Shown here: one piece after another, positions 1 through 8,226 of the stretch | Layout: the number at the start of each line of letters is the position of its first letter | How positions within the stretch are numbered: the first letter of the stretch is position 1 | From: an uncultured Eubacteriales bacterium | GTDB lineage: Bacteria > Bacillota > Clostridia > Christensenellales > CAG-138 | NCBI GenBank assembly: GCA_902761365.1 | Contig: CACWJZ010000010.1 | Span: 1-38,117 of the forward strand | Reading direction: 5' to 3' | DNA: 38,117 nucleotides | The notes under the pieces: model-generated | What the model was told of the DNA's origin: nothing | Database searches by the model: none | The model's input: only the letters and a program-made list of their open reading frames with translations | Program-made: the position numbers and the translations under genes

Positions 1-21
1 AAATAAGGAGGAGAAACGACT

Positions 22-414
22 ATGGCAAAAACCGCTTTCATCGCCACCGGGCGTCGTAAGAAGTCCGTTGCCCGCGTCCGTTTGGTCCCCGGCACCGGCA
101 CCATCACCATCAACCGCCGCGACGTGGAGGAGTACTTCGGCCTTGAGACCCTGAAGATGATCGTCCGCGCCCCCATGACCCTCACGAACACCCTCGAAAA
201 GTACGATGTGCTCGTGAACGTCTACGGCGGCGGCACCACCGGCCAGGCCGGCGCCATCCGTCACGGCATCGCCCGCGCCCTGTGCATCGCCCAGCCGGAC
301 CTTCGGCCCGAGCTCAAGAAGGCCGGGTTCCTGACCCGCGACCCCAGGATGAAGGAGCGCAAAAAGTACGGTCTGCATGCAGCCCGCCGCGCCCCCCAGT
401 TCAGCAAGCGTTAA
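22..414 (+). CDS. rpsI: 30S ribosomal protein S9
   Basis: Protein of 130 residues, the usual length for bacterial S9, a small-subunit protein whose C-terminal tail reaches the tRNA in the P site. The sequence shows the family hallmarks: [14 protein letters not shown] near the N-terminus, the [19 protein letters not shown] core at about residues 69-87 and the basic end APQFSKR. The start is set by AAGGAGGAG at positions 5-13. In bacteria rpsI normally follows rplM, which would lie just left of the window. A UUCG-capped terminator follows at 460-487, so this is the last gene of its operon. Nothing unusual seen. Confidence 0.99.
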   Translation: MAKTAFIATGRRKKSVARVRLVPGTGTITINRRDVEEYFGLETLKMIVRAPMTLTNTLEKYDVLVNVYGGGTTGQAGAIRHGIARALCIAQPDLRPELKKAGFLTRDPRMKERKKYGLHAARRAPQFSKR

Positions 415-459
415 CCGCGCTTGGGCTGCCCCTGCGGGCAGTCGAACGATCGGCATCCC

Positions 460-490
460 AAAAGCACCTGCTTCGGCGGGTGCTTTTTTG
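460..490 (+). terminator. Rho-independent terminator after rpsI
   Basis: The arms AAAAGCACC (460-468) and GGTGCTTTT (479-487) enclose a C(TTCG)G tetraloop, and a T-run follows. This ends the ribosomal protein operon. Confidence 0.92.
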
Positions 491-540
491 TGTGCTGCTA
501 TCGGCGAAGGGAAGGGCTCTGCCGGGGGATGCGTGTGGGC

Positions 541-575
541 AAGAAAAGGCCTCCGAGCCGAAGCGGTTCGGAGGC
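541..575 (-). terminator. Terminator of the DUF308-ubiB operon
   Basis: Inverted repeat GCCTCCGA (549-556) and TCGGAGGC (568-575), with an inner CCG/CGG pairing. On the minus strand it is followed by CCTTTTCTT, so it ends transcription coming from the UbiB-like gene at 598. Confidence 0.85.
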
Positions 576-597
576 ACTATTTGTTCTGTGGCGTGCG

Positions 598-2304
598 CTA
601 TTTCAGCTTCCGGATGGAGAATATGGCGAGGGCGATGGAGAAAACCAGGCCGGCCACGGCCAGCAGGGGCACGCCGTTGGGTAGGAGGGGCTTGAAATCG
701 GTGGTGCAGAGGATGCAAGCGCCGATGAACAGCACGCAGGCCACCAGCGTCAGCACCGTGTACCGGAGGAAGTGGCCGATCCGGTCCATGGGCTCCTCAT
801 AGCCGGTGAGCTCGATGCTCACCTTCGTCTTGCCCTTCAGCATGGCGTCCAGGACCTCCGAGGCGAGGACGGGAATCTTGGCCGCCTTCTTGCCGGCGGC
901 GAACAGCTCCTTGCCCTTTTCCAGAAGCTCCCGCTGCAGGTTCGTGTTCTGCCGCGCCCGCTCCTTGATCTTGGCGTAGAGCATGCTGTAGATGTTGAGA
1001 TCGGGGCAAAGCTGCTCCACGACGCCCTCCATGGTTGTGACGGAGCGGCCCAACATGGTGAACCGGCCCGGCATGGAGACGTGGTTCCTGGCGGCCAGGG
1101 CCATGACCTCGTCGAAGACCTCGGTCATGTTGATGTCGCTGACGCTCTTGACGGTCATGTACTTTTCGATGAACCCCTCTGCGTCCCGGGTGAGCTTGGT
1201 CCGGTCGGTTTTCTCCGAGGCGGCGCCCATGCCCATGACCGCGTTCACCAGGGCGTCCGCGTCCTGCAGGAGCAGGGCTTTGACCGCGGCCTGGATGAGG
1301 TCGATGTCCTTGTCCGTCACATGGCCGATCATCCCGAAGTCGATCCAATAGGGCTTGCCGTGGCTGACCAGGATGTTGCCCTGGTGGGGGTCGGCGTGGA
1401 AGGTGCCCACGTCCAGCACCTGGTGCAGGTAGTTGTCCACGATCACCCGTCCAAGCTCCTCCAAATCGACGCCTTCCGCCGCCAGCTTGTCCGTGTTGGC
1501 GATGGAGCAGCCGTCGATGTAGGTCATGGTGAAAATGCGCTCGGTGGTCAGCTCGTCGATGACGGCGGGGCAGGAGATCCGCGATTCGTCGTCCAGGCAC
1601 TTCTCCTTGAACAGGCGGGTGTTCGCCGCCTCCACGCGGAAATCCAGCTCGTCCTTGGTGACCTTCTCCAGCTCCGAGATCACCGACTTGAAGTCGATGA
1701 CCTGGCCTTCGGAATCCTCCTCCACGATGTTCACCAGGTCCGCCAACTTGTTGAGGAGCAGGAAATCCTTGCGCATCATGTCGGCGATCAGGGGCCGCTG
1801 CACCTTGGTGACCACCCGGGTGCCGTCCTTGAGTACGCCGTAGTGGGCCTGGCCGATGGACGCGGATCCTAAGGGTTCGTCCCTAAATTCGGCGTAGATC
1901 TCATCGATCTTCCTGCCGGCCTCCTGCTCGATGACGGCTTTTGCCACGGCCGGGTCCAGGGGCTTCACGTTTTCGCGCAGCTTCTCCAGCTCCCGGCAGT
2001 AGCTTTGGGGCAGCAGGTCCACCCGGCTGGACATGATCTGGCCGATCTTCACATAGGTGGGCCCCAGGTCCTCCAGGGTGGTCCGCAGCTCCCGGGGGGT
2101 GAAGCCGTTGGCGTAGAAATTGTGCTTGGCGAAGATGGCGACCATCTCGGCGGCGCGGTGCTTGTCCCGCTGCCGGAAGGCTTCGATCTCGTTTTCCAGC
2201 AGCTTCTTCAGCTCCGCGCTCATCTCCTCCGTGCTGCGCTTGAGCTGCGCCTTCTCACTTGCCAGCTGGTCCATCAGCTTTTGCGTTTTATCGTTCAGCG
2301 GCAT
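598..2304 (-). CDS. ABC1/UbiB family atypical protein kinase
   Basis: Protein of 568 residues of the AarF/UbiB/ADCK family: ATP-binding, kinase-like proteins linked to isoprenoid lipid or quinone metabolism in other organisms. The diagnostic KxGQ stretch appears as YVKIGQIMSSR, followed by the alanine-rich loop replacement GSASIGQAHYG, the lysine in VVTKVQRP, the catalytic-loop-like FHADPHQGNILV and the metal-binding IDFGMIGH. Two hydrophobic segments at the C-terminus would anchor it in the membrane. A GTG lies nine bases upstream, but the ATG at 2304 is correctly spaced from AAGGAGG and is preferred. It overlaps the end of the DUF308 gene by 17 bases and is probably translated with it. Its substrate in this organism is unknown, and ubiquinone synthesis should not be assumed. 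Confidence 0.93.
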   Translation of the reverse strand: MPLNDKTQKLMDQLASEKAQLKRSTEEMSAELKKLLENEIEAFRQRDKHRAAEMVAIFAKHNFYANGFTPRELRTTLEDLGPTYVKIGQIMSSRVDLLPQSYCRELEKLRENVKPLDPAVAKAVIEQEAGRKIDEIYAEFRDEPLGSASIGQAHYGVLKDGTRVVTKVQRPLIADMMRKDFLLLNKLADLVNIVEEDSEGQVIDFKSVISELEKVTKDELDFRVEAANTRLFKEKCLDDESRISCPAVIDELTTERIFTMTYIDGCSIANTDKLAAEGVDLEELGRVIVDNYLHQVLDVGTFHADPHQGNILVSHGKPYWIDFGMIGHVTDKDIDLIQAAVKALLLQDADALVNAVMGMGAASEKTDRTKLTRDAEGFIEKYMTVKSVSDINMTEVFDEVMALAARNHVSMPGRFTMLGRSVTTMEGVVEQLCPDLNIYSMLYAKIKERARQNTNLQRELLEKGKELFAAGKKAAKIPVLASEVLDAMLKGKTKVSIELTGYEEPMDRIGHFLRYTVLTLVACVLFIGACILCTTDFKPLLPNGVPLLAVAGLVFSIALAIFSIRKLK

Positions 2305-2866
2305 CTTCCGCACCCTCCTTCTCGTTTTTGAATGGCCACACCCAGATGAGCCTGAGGACGCTCACCAGGGCGGAGAACAGGAGCGCGCCGCCGATGACCT
2401 TCATCAGCAGGCTCGGCGAATCCCACCAGGGATTCAGGAAGATCAGCACGCCCAGCACCAGGAGCACCACGGCCAGGATCACCAGCATCCACCAGCCCTT
2501 CCGGTTGGAGCGGCGGGCGAAGAGCAGGGCGTTCAGGAGCGTGAAGAGGCCGTCCTGCACCAGCACGAATCCGAACAGCCAGCCCAGGGCCTTCAGCAGG
2601 TCCTGGTTGTAGATGAGGATGAAGACGCCCAGGATGGCGATGATCAGGGCGCCGGTGAAGAGGATATAATGGATCAGGGCCTTCCTGCTGGCAACGAATT
2701 CCAGCATCTCCACAAGGGCGAAGACGATCATCCCGTAGCCCACGGTGACGACCAGGGTGTTCACATAGCTCTCGGGACAGATCAGCATGACTACGCCGAG
2801 GGCCATCATCAGGATAGCGGCCAGGATCGACTGGCGCTTGAGTTTGTCCAGGGTCTGAAACAGCAT
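2288..2866 (-). CDS. DUF308 (HdeD-like) membrane protein
   Basis: Protein of 192 residues made of about six hydrophobic segments with short loops, in the pattern of the HdeD/DUF308 family. Recognisable pieces are ILAAILMMALGVVMLICP near the N-terminus and GVLIFLNPWWD late in the protein. HdeD is linked to acid resistance in Escherichia coli; the role in Clostridia is not established. The start has the strong site AGGAGGGG seven bases upstream, and a near-consensus promoter lies at 2896-2924. The 3' end overlaps the start of the UbiB-like gene, so the two form one operon. Confidence 0.88.
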   Translation of the reverse strand: MLFQTLDKLKRQSILAAILMMALGVVMLICPESYVNTLVVTVGYGMIVFALVEMLEFVASRKALIHYILFTGALIIAILGVFILIYNQDLLKALGWLFGFVLVQDGLFTLLNALLFARRSNRKGWWMLVILAVVLLVLGVLIFLNPWWDSPSLLMKVIGGALLFSALVSVLRLIWVWPFKNEKEGAEDAAER

Positions 2867-2895
2867 ACAGCACCCCTCCTTCTTCGATCGGAGCC

Positions 2896-2924
2896 ATTAT
2901 ACTCTCGAAGGGGTCGGTTTTCAA
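2896..2924 (-). promoter_or_regulatory. Sigma-A-type promoter of the DUF308-ubiB operon
   Basis: On the minus strand TTGAAA (2919-2924) is followed after 17 bases by TATAAT (2896-2901), about 30 bases upstream of the DUF308 start codon. Confidence 0.8.
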
Positions 2925-3001
2925 GCCTCCTTCTGCCCCGGGCGGGGATGGGCGCTGCCTTTCAGATGCGATCAAGCTTGCCGCGACAGGGTATAGTCAC
3001 G

Positions 3002-3019
3002 GTACGGTCAGGACCGTAC
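3002..3019. repeat. Short inverted repeat
   Basis: GTACGGT (3002-3008) and ACCGTAC (3013-3019) with a CAGG loop, just upstream of the dehydrogenase remnant. It may be an old operator or leader hairpin; no function can be assigned. Confidence 0.4.
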
Positions 3020-3271
3020 GAGACAGGAGAGGCCCCACATAGACAAGACCGTGGGCATTTTGGGCGCGGGCCTCGACGGCATGGAGCGGGACCCCCTGCA
3101 GCCTGACGATGAGCTGTCCACCAACGACAACATCATCGTACCCCCCGCGTGGGCGGCGGCATCGCCGACATCGGCGAGGCCATCATGCCCATGCTGGTGG
3201 AGGACATCTGCCTGCTGCTCGCTGGCGACCAGCCCCGGTTCGTGGCGAACCGCCAGCATCTCGCCCAATAG
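3018..3271 (+). pseudogene. 2-hydroxyacid dehydrogenase remnant (D-isomer-specific family)
   Basis: A plus-strand reading frame gives DKTVGILGAG, the NAD-binding glycine loop of D-2-hydroxyacid dehydrogenases. It jumps directly to a C-terminal part (DPLQPDDELSTNDNIIV) that normally lies about 100 residues later. The frame then shifts by one base within the C6 tract at 3141-3146. In the new frame it continues VGGGIADIGEAIMPMLVEDI to a stop at 3269-3271. The piece therefore carries both an internal deletion and a frameshift and cannot make a working enzyme. The left edge is approximate. It lies isolated between the DUF308 promoter region and a repeated hairpin. Confidence 0.7.
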
Positions 3272-3302
3272 ATAGCTTTCCTTCCAAAAGCCAGGGGAAA
3301 CA

Positions 3303-3343
3303 GAACAGGACCCGTCGATACAGGGCGTCGGCAGGTCCTGTTC
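3303..3343. repeat. Repeated intergenic hairpin, copy A
   Basis: The arms GAACAGGACC (3303-3312) and GGTCCTGTTC (3334-3343) flank a core that is almost the same as the sequence at 30546-30590. Similarity starts at GGGGAAA upstream of the hairpin. It sits right after the dehydrogenase remnant. A T-run is lacking, so it is not a clear terminator. Confidence 0.75.
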
Positions 3344-3402
3344 TACAGACCGATCTTCACTAAAGAACAGGTCAACGCACAACGCCTTATTGACAGCGGA
3401 AT

Positions 3403-3444
3403 AAAAAGAAAAGGGGCCGGAATTGCATGTTTCACAATTCCGAC
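3403..3444 (-). terminator. Terminator of the phosphorylase-mutase-regulator operon
   Basis: The ten-base arms at 3416-3425 and 3435-3444 pair with one G-T. On the minus strand they are followed by CCCCTTTTCTTTTT. The site lies 33 bases beyond the stop of the response regulator gene. Confidence 0.85.
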
Positions 3445-3476
3445 TCCGATTAATCCATCACACCATTGATGCGGTT

Positions 3477-4214
3477 TTATGAATGGCTGTTCCGGTATTC
3501 GTTGGCGCTCATGCCGACGATCTTTTTGAACACCCGGGCGAAGTGGGCCGTGTCGGCATAGCCGACCATCTCGCCGATCTCGCCGATCTTCAGGCTGGGG
3601 TCGCGCAAAAGCCGCTTTGCGGCGTTGATGCGCACCGCGTTGAGCACGTCATAGAAATTGCCGTTGGTGTGCTTGTTCAAAAGCTTCGAGAGGTGCCATT
3701 GGGAAACATAGCAGGCGTCCGCCACATCCTGCAGCGTCAGCTTTTCGGCGTAATGGCTCTCGATATACGCCGTCGCCTGACGGACCAGGAAGCTGCCGCT
3801 GTGCTCGCGCAGTTCGTCCGTCTCCTCCTCGGGCGCGGCCTTGTCCAGCCGCTCCGTCACCGCGGCGAGGGCCTCGTTGATCTCGCTCATCTTGGAGGGC
3901 TTGAGCAGAAAGCGGGCCACGCCCAGGCGGATCGCCTCCTGAGCGTACTGAAAGTCGCGGTAGCCGGTCAGCACGATGACCTGCAGGTTGGGGTATTCGC
4001 TGCGCAGTCCGGCGAGCATGGTCAAGCCGTCGTCGCCGGGCATGCGGATGTCGGTGAAGAGGATATGGGGCTGGAATTGCCGGATGATCTTGGCGCCGTT
4101 CACCGCGTCCGAAGCCGTGGCCACGACCTCGCAGCGGTAATCCTCCCACTTCACGACTTTCCGAAGACCCTCTACGATCAACTTTTCATCGTCGATCAGC
4201 ACGACCCGATACAT
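3477..4214 (-). CDS. AraC-type response regulator (YesN-like)
   Basis: Protein of 245 residues: a receiver domain (about 1-120) with the acidic pocket IDDE and the phosphoacceptor Asp55 in LFTDIRMPG, then a double helix-turn-helix of the AraC family (about 145-243, with LQDVADACYVSQWHLSKLL and IGEMVGYADTAHFARVFKK). It lacks the long middle region of many YesN proteins, so it is a compact form. It lies 14 bases after the phosphomutase stop as the last gene of the phosphorylase operon. No kinase gene adjoins it. The YesM-like kinase at 15170-16840 is the only obvious partner here, since the other kinase has its own regulator. Pairing is inferred. Confidence 0.93.
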   Translation of the reverse strand: MYRVVLIDDEKLIVEGLRKVVKWEDYRCEVVATASDAVNGAKIIRQFQPHILFTDIRMPGDDGLTMLAGLRSEYPNLQVIVLTGYRDFQYAQEAIRLGVARFLLKPSKMSEINEALAAVTERLDKAAPEEETDELREHSGSFLVRQATAYIESHYAEKLTLQDVADACYVSQWHLSKLLNKHTNGNFYDVLNAVRINAAKRLLRDPSLKIGEIGEMVGYADTAHFARVFKKIVGMSANEYRNSHS

Positions 4215-4228
4215 GCTTTCTCACCTCG

Positions 4229-5638
4229 CTACAGAGATAATAGCTCTCTCCATTTTTCGATCAGGCTCTCCGCTTTTTCGCCCGTCTCCGCCTCTGCGGC
4301 CATGCGCAGCAGGGGCTCGGTGCCGGAGAAGCGGCAGATGACCCAGCTGCCGTCGCCGAAATAGCACTTGACGCCGTCCTCGCGGTTGACGCGCTGGACG
4401 CCCTCGAAGGCGGGCAGCAGTTCCTCTTCAAACAGAAGCTGCTGGAGCCTGGTCTTGCGCTCCGGCGTCATGCGGAAATCCGCCTCCCGGTAGAAGGGCT
4501 CGCCGTACTGCTCGGTGATCTCCCGGTAGAGCGCGCTGATGGATTTGCCGGTGACGGCCAGCATCTCCGTGAGCAGCGCCGCGGCATAGATGCCGTCCTT
4601 GCCGGAGATGTGCCCGCGCACGGCCATGCCGCCCGAGCTCTCCCCGCCGATGATGGCATCGGTTTCGGTCATCTTCGCGGAGATGTATTTGAAGCCCACG
4701 GGCACCTCATAGCTGCGCTGCCCCAGCCCCTCGGCCACCCGATCCAGCAGATGGGTGGTGGAGTTGTTGCGCACGCAGGGCCCCTGCCAGCCGCGGTACT
4801 TCACCAGATAGTAGTACAGCAGCACCAGGAGCTTGTTGGGGTGGATGAAGCCGCCCTGTTCGTCGATCACGCCGAGACGGTCGGCGTCGCCGTCGGTGGC
4901 CACCCCCAGATCGCAATGGCTGTCGAGGACGAAATTCGACAGCGGGATCAGTGTGGCGGCGTTGGGCGCCGGCAGTTTGCCGCCGAAGAGCGTGTCATGG
5001 CGATCGTGGATGACCTCCACGTCGCAGCGGCAGGTCATCAGGATCGTGCGCAGACAGGTCTGGCTGACGCCGTACATGGGGTCCAGCGCGATACGCAGCC
5101 GCGCCTTCTTGATCGCTTCCTCGTCGATGAGGGCCAGGATGCTGTCGATGTAATCGTTGGCCGGATTGTCCTCGCGAATGAGGCCCTGCTCCAGCGCCGC
5201 CTCGTAGGGGATGCTCAAAATCTGCGCGGGGTCGAGGGCGGCGATCTCCGCCTCGATCTTTGCCGTGACCGTGAGATCGGCATCCCGCCCGCCGGCCGTG
5301 AACACCTTCACACCGTTGTAGATGGCGGGGTTGTGGCTGGCCGTGACCATCATGCCGTAGGACAGGCCTTTCGTCTTGACCACATACATGATCAGCGGCG
5401 TGGGGGAGGAGCGATTGACCATCAGCGTCCGAAAGCCATAGCCCGCCAGCACTTCGGCGACCCAGTGGGCCGATTCTTTGGACAGAAATCGCCGGTCATA
5501 GCCCACGCAGAGTTCCTCCCCTCCGTGGCCCTCCTTTTCCATCAGGCGGCACAGCCCCGCCGTCAGCAGTTGAAGGTTGTCCTTCGTGAAATCCTCCGCG
5601 ATGACAGCACGCCATCCGCCCGTACCGAATTTGATCAT
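4229..5638 (-). CDS. Phosphohexomutase (phosphoglucomutase/phosphomannomutase family)
   Basis: Protein of 469 residues, full length for the alpha-D-phosphohexomutase family, which moves phosphate between C1 and C6 of a hexose. The catalytic serine is Ser101 in VTASHNP, the metal loop is TDGDADRLG at about 244, the sugar-binding loop is GGESSGG, and the phosphate-binding loop is RFSGTEPLLR near the C-terminus. It starts 42 bases after the GH94 phosphorylase stop. The sensible role is to turn the sugar 1-phosphate made by the phosphorylase (glucose or N-acetylglucosamine 1-phosphate) into the 6-phosphate for glycolysis or amino-sugar use. Substrate choice cannot be read from the motifs. Confidence 0.92.
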   Translation of the reverse strand: MIKFGTGGWRAVIAEDFTKDNLQLLTAGLCRLMEKEGHGGEELCVGYDRRFLSKESAHWVAEVLAGYGFRTLMVNRSSPTPLIMYVVKTKGLSYGMMVTASHNPAIYNGVKVFTAGGRDADLTVTAKIEAEIAALDPAQILSIPYEAALEQGLIREDNPANDYIDSILALIDEEAIKKARLRIALDPMYGVSQTCLRTILMTCRCDVEVIHDRHDTLFGGKLPAPNAATLIPLSNFVLDSHCDLGVATDGDADRLGVIDEQGGFIHPNKLLVLLYYYLVKYRGWQGPCVRNNSTTHLLDRVAEGLGQRSYEVPVGFKYISAKMTETDAIIGGESSGGMAVRGHISGKDGIYAAALLTEMLAVTGKSISALYREITEQYGEPFYREADFRMTPERKTRLQQLLFEEELLPAFEGVQRVNREDGVKCYFGDGSWVICRFSGTEPLLRMAAEAETGEKAESLIEKWRELLSL

Positions 5639-5659
5639 GGTTTTTGCCCCTTTTCTTCT

Positions 5660-5665
5660 ATTATA
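5660..5665 (-). promoter_or_regulatory. Possible internal promoter before the phosphomutase
   Basis: A perfect TATAAT on the minus strand lies 22 bases upstream of the mutase start codon, in the gap after the phosphorylase stop. No good -35 element is seen, so this may be chance or a weak internal promoter. Confidence 0.35.
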
Positions 5666-5680
5666 TCACAGTTTTTGCCA

Positions 5681-8062
5681 CTATCCCATCAAAACTTCCG
5701 CACGGCAGACGCTGCCCGCCGGCAGGGGCAAAAGCGCATCCGTCTCCTGCCCGTCCACCCGGATGGAGCGCACGCCCTTCTCCACACCATCGGGGTTGAG
5801 GACGGTAATCTCATAGCGCGCCCCGCGCCAGATGCGCTTGATGGTGAATTCCTTCCAGTCCGCCGGGACGCAGGGGTCGATGCGCAGCATATCGAAGTCC
5901 GGCCGCACGCCGAGAAGATACTGCGTCGCCGCGTAATAGGCCCAGCCCGAGGAACCCGTCATAAAGGGGTGCCGGGCCCGACCGAAGGCCGTGTGGTCGC
6001 GGCCCACCACGAACTGGCAGTAGCTGTAGGGCTCGCTCTCGCGGATCTCGATCTTGTCGTTCTGCAGCGCAGGGCAAAGGGCGTTGTACAGCTCCATGGC
6101 CCTGGACCCCCGGCCCAGTATGGACTCGGCCACCCATGCCCAGGGGTTGGGATGGCTGAAGATGGCGCCGTTTTCCTTCAGCCCGGGATAGACCCGGGTG
6201 ACAAAGCCGATCCCGTCGTCCACCTTCGTATAGCTGGGCGCGTTGAGCATCAGGCCGTAGGGGGTGAAGAGGTATTCATAGACGCTGTCCATGGCGGCGA
6301 GGCCCTGGGCGCGGTCAGCTGCGCCGGAGATGACCGCCCAGGTGTTGGACTCCATGTGCACGCGGCCCTCTTCATCCTGCTGGGTGCCGATCCTGCGGCC
6401 GTCGGCGGTGATGCCGCGGATGAACCACTTGCCGTCCCAAAGCACCCGGCGGCAGGTCTCTCTGACCCTGTCCGCCATCCGGCGATATTTAGCGGCGTCC
6501 TCCTGCCGATCGAGGCGCTCAGCGAGGGCGATGAAGTTGTCCAGCGCCCACAGGTGCAGGAAGCTCACCATGGCGCTCTCGCCGCCGCCCAGGTTCAAAC
6601 AGTCGTTCCAGTCGGCGCGCAGGCCCTTGCAGATGCCGTTTTGCCCGATCTCCCGCGCGGAGAAGTCCAGGATGCGCTTCAGGTGTTCATAGACGGTCCC
6701 GGCGCCGCCGTCGGCATAGGTCACAACTTCGTCCATGAAATCGAAGTCTCCGGTCTCGCGCACGTACTGCACGACAGAGGAGACCAGCCACAGCGCGTCG
6801 TCCGCGCAGGCGTCCTTCAGGCCGTGGACGATCTGGCTCTTGTCGGGGACGGGGACGACGGTGGGGGACTTGAAGCCCTGCTTCTCCTGCACCGGCTCAA
6901 ACCAGCGGGGCTCGAAGAGGTGCAGCCCGTAGCCCGTCGTGGTCAGGGCGCGGAGCAGCTCCACAAGGCGGCTGCGGCACTTTTGGGGATTGGAGTGGGG
7001 CACCATCATGGCGTCCTGGGCCGTGTCCCGGTAGCCCAGGCCTACGCGCCCGCCCACCTCGATGAAGGAGGTGAAGCGGGAGAACATCACGTTGATCTCG
7101 CTCTGATAGAGGTTCCAGATGTTGATCTCGGTATCAAGGCCCGGGTTGGGCGTGGCGACGTGCAGACAGGCGAGCTTGGCGTCCCAGAAGGCTGCGAGGC
7201 GGCGAAAATCCTCGTCCGCCCGGGCCTGGGTATACTTCCTGCGCATGGCTTTCCCGGCCTCGATCCCACCTTCGCCCAGCAGAAAGAGCAGCCGCGCCTC
7301 CTCCCCGGGGGCGAGATGCAGGGTCTTTTTCAAACATCCGCAGTGATTGCCGCCCTTTTCAAAGCTTCTGCGACACTGGCCGCTCTCCACCGTCAAGGGG
7401 TTGCGCTCCGTGCGGTAGGGGCCGATGAAGGTGTCGCGCAGGCAGTCGAAGCCGTCGGCATCGAAATCGGACGTAAAGAACTGATACCCGTACTGCTCGT
7501 AGTATAGGTCGTGCTCGATCACGCCGTCTACGCAGCGACTGCCGGCGGCGTAGAGGCTCATCTGGAAGTTGCGGTTGTCCATGTCCACCTGGTGGAAGCT
7601 GAACTCCAGATAGGAGAAGACGCTGATCGTGCGCGGTCGGTCGCTGTCGTTGCGAAGCCGCACATCCCAGAGCTCCACGGGGTCGTCCATGGCGACGAAC
7701 AGGGTCTGGCTGGCCGCGATGTCGCTGTAATCGCTCTCATACCGCACATAGCTCAAACCGTGGCGACAGCGAAAATGCTCCTTTGGCTTGCCCACGGGCT
7801 GCCAGGAGACGGACCAAAAATCGCCGCTCTCGTCATCGCGAAGATAGACATAGTGGCCCGGTCCGTCCATGGGTACGCCGTTGGGACGGAAACGGGTGAT
7901 GCGATGATACTCGGAGCTCTTGTAGATGAGATAGCCGCCCGCGGTGTGGTTGAACACACCGTACATATCCCCCGTGCCGATATAGTTCGTCCAGGAGACC
8001 GGCAGATCCACCCTGTCGATCACATATTCGCGTTTTTCATTGTCAAAATGGCCGTACTGCAT
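5681..8062 (-). CDS. GH94 glycoside phosphorylase, probably N,N'-diacetylchitobiose phosphorylase-like
   Basis: Protein of 793 residues, full length for GH94 inverting phosphorylases, which split a beta-linked disaccharide with phosphate to give an alpha-sugar 1-phosphate. It opens YGHFDNEKREYVI as in the family. It holds FIEVGGRVGLGYRDTAQD at about 333-350 and the general-acid segment LRADWNDCLNLGGGESAM at 481-498 (Asp484 or Asp487). The late segment FMTGSSGWAYYA corresponds to the part around the sugar-contacting Thr of chitobiose phosphorylase. From memory of the family, GGRVGLGYRDTAQD and LNLGGGESAMVSF match the chitobiose enzyme of Vibrio proteolyticus better than cellobiose phosphorylases, so GlcNAc-GlcNAc is the leading substrate guess. 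There is no signal peptide, so it acts in the cytoplasm. The start is supported by GGAGGAGGG and a promoter at 8099-8126. Confidence 0.9.
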   Translation of the reverse strand: MQYGHFDNEKREYVIDRVDLPVSWTNYIGTGDMYGVFNHTAGGYLIYKSSEYHRITRFRPNGVPMDGPGHYVYLRDDESGDFWSVSWQPVGKPKEHFRCRHGLSYVRYESDYSDIAASQTLFVAMDDPVELWDVRLRNDSDRPRTISVFSYLEFSFHQVDMDNRNFQMSLYAAGSRCVDGVIEHDLYYEQYGYQFFTSDFDADGFDCLRDTFIGPYRTERNPLTVESGQCRRSFEKGGNHCGCLKKTLHLAPGEEARLLFLLGEGGIEAGKAMRRKYTQARADEDFRRLAAFWDAKLACLHVATPNPGLDTEINIWNLYQSEINVMFSRFTSFIEVGGRVGLGYRDTAQDAMMVPHSNPQKCRSRLVELLRALTTTGYGLHLFEPRWFEPVQEKQGFKSPTVVPVPDKSQIVHGLKDACADDALWLVSSVVQYVRETGDFDFMDEVVTYADGGAGTVYEHLKRILDFSAREIGQNGICKGLRADWNDCLNLGGGESAMVSFLHLWALDNFIALAERLDRQEDAAKYRRMADRVRETCRRVLWDGKWFIRGITADGRRIGTQQDEEGRVHMESNTWAVISGAADRAQGLAAMDSVYEYLFTPYGLMLNAPSYTKVDDGIGFVTRVYPGLKENGAIFSHPNPWAWVAESILGRGSRAMELYNALCPALQNDKIEIRESEPYSYCQFVVGRDHTAFGRARHPFMTGSSGWAYYAATQYLLGVRPDFDMLRIDPCVPADWKEFTIKRIWRGARYEITVLNPDGVEKGVRSIRVDGQETDALLPLPAGSVCRAEVLMG

Positions 8063-8098
8063 GGAAGTGCCCTCCTCCAGCCGTATTCATTCAGCTTC

Positions 8099-8126
8099 AT
8101 TATACTGGAAAACGGGGAAATGAAAA
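8099..8126 (-). promoter_or_regulatory. Promoter of the GH94 operon
   Basis: TATAAT on the minus strand (8099-8104) with TTTTCA 16 bases upstream (8121-8126), about 35 bases before the phosphorylase start. It is back to back with the promoter at 8162-8190. Confidence 0.6.
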
Positions 8127-8161
8127 TGCCTGTTGCTGTTTCTTTTTGTCTTTCCTTGCGC

Positions 8162-8190
8162 TTGAAAACTGTACGGGAAAGGCTTATACT
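8162..8190 (+). promoter_or_regulatory. Promoter of the DUF624-acetyltransferase operon
   Basis: TTGAAA (8162-8167), a 17-base spacer and TATACT (8185-8190), followed by AAAGGAGGGG and the DUF624 start at 8227. Confidence 0.75.
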
Positions 8191-8226
8191 GATTGGGAAG
8201 AAAACATGCGGAAAGGAGGGGAAGGG

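Noticed and set aside
598-2304. Ubiquinone synthesis from the UbiB-like gene
   Set aside because: The family occurs in many bacteria without ubiquinone, and no other ubi gene is seen.
3008-3382. Minus-strand frame of 124 codons
   Set aside because: It overlaps the dehydrogenase remnant and the repeated hairpin and has no ribosome site or family match.
4610-7507. Very long open frame (965 codons) on the plus strand
   Set aside because: It is opposite the phosphomutase and GH94 genes, has no family features and arises from third-position GC bias.
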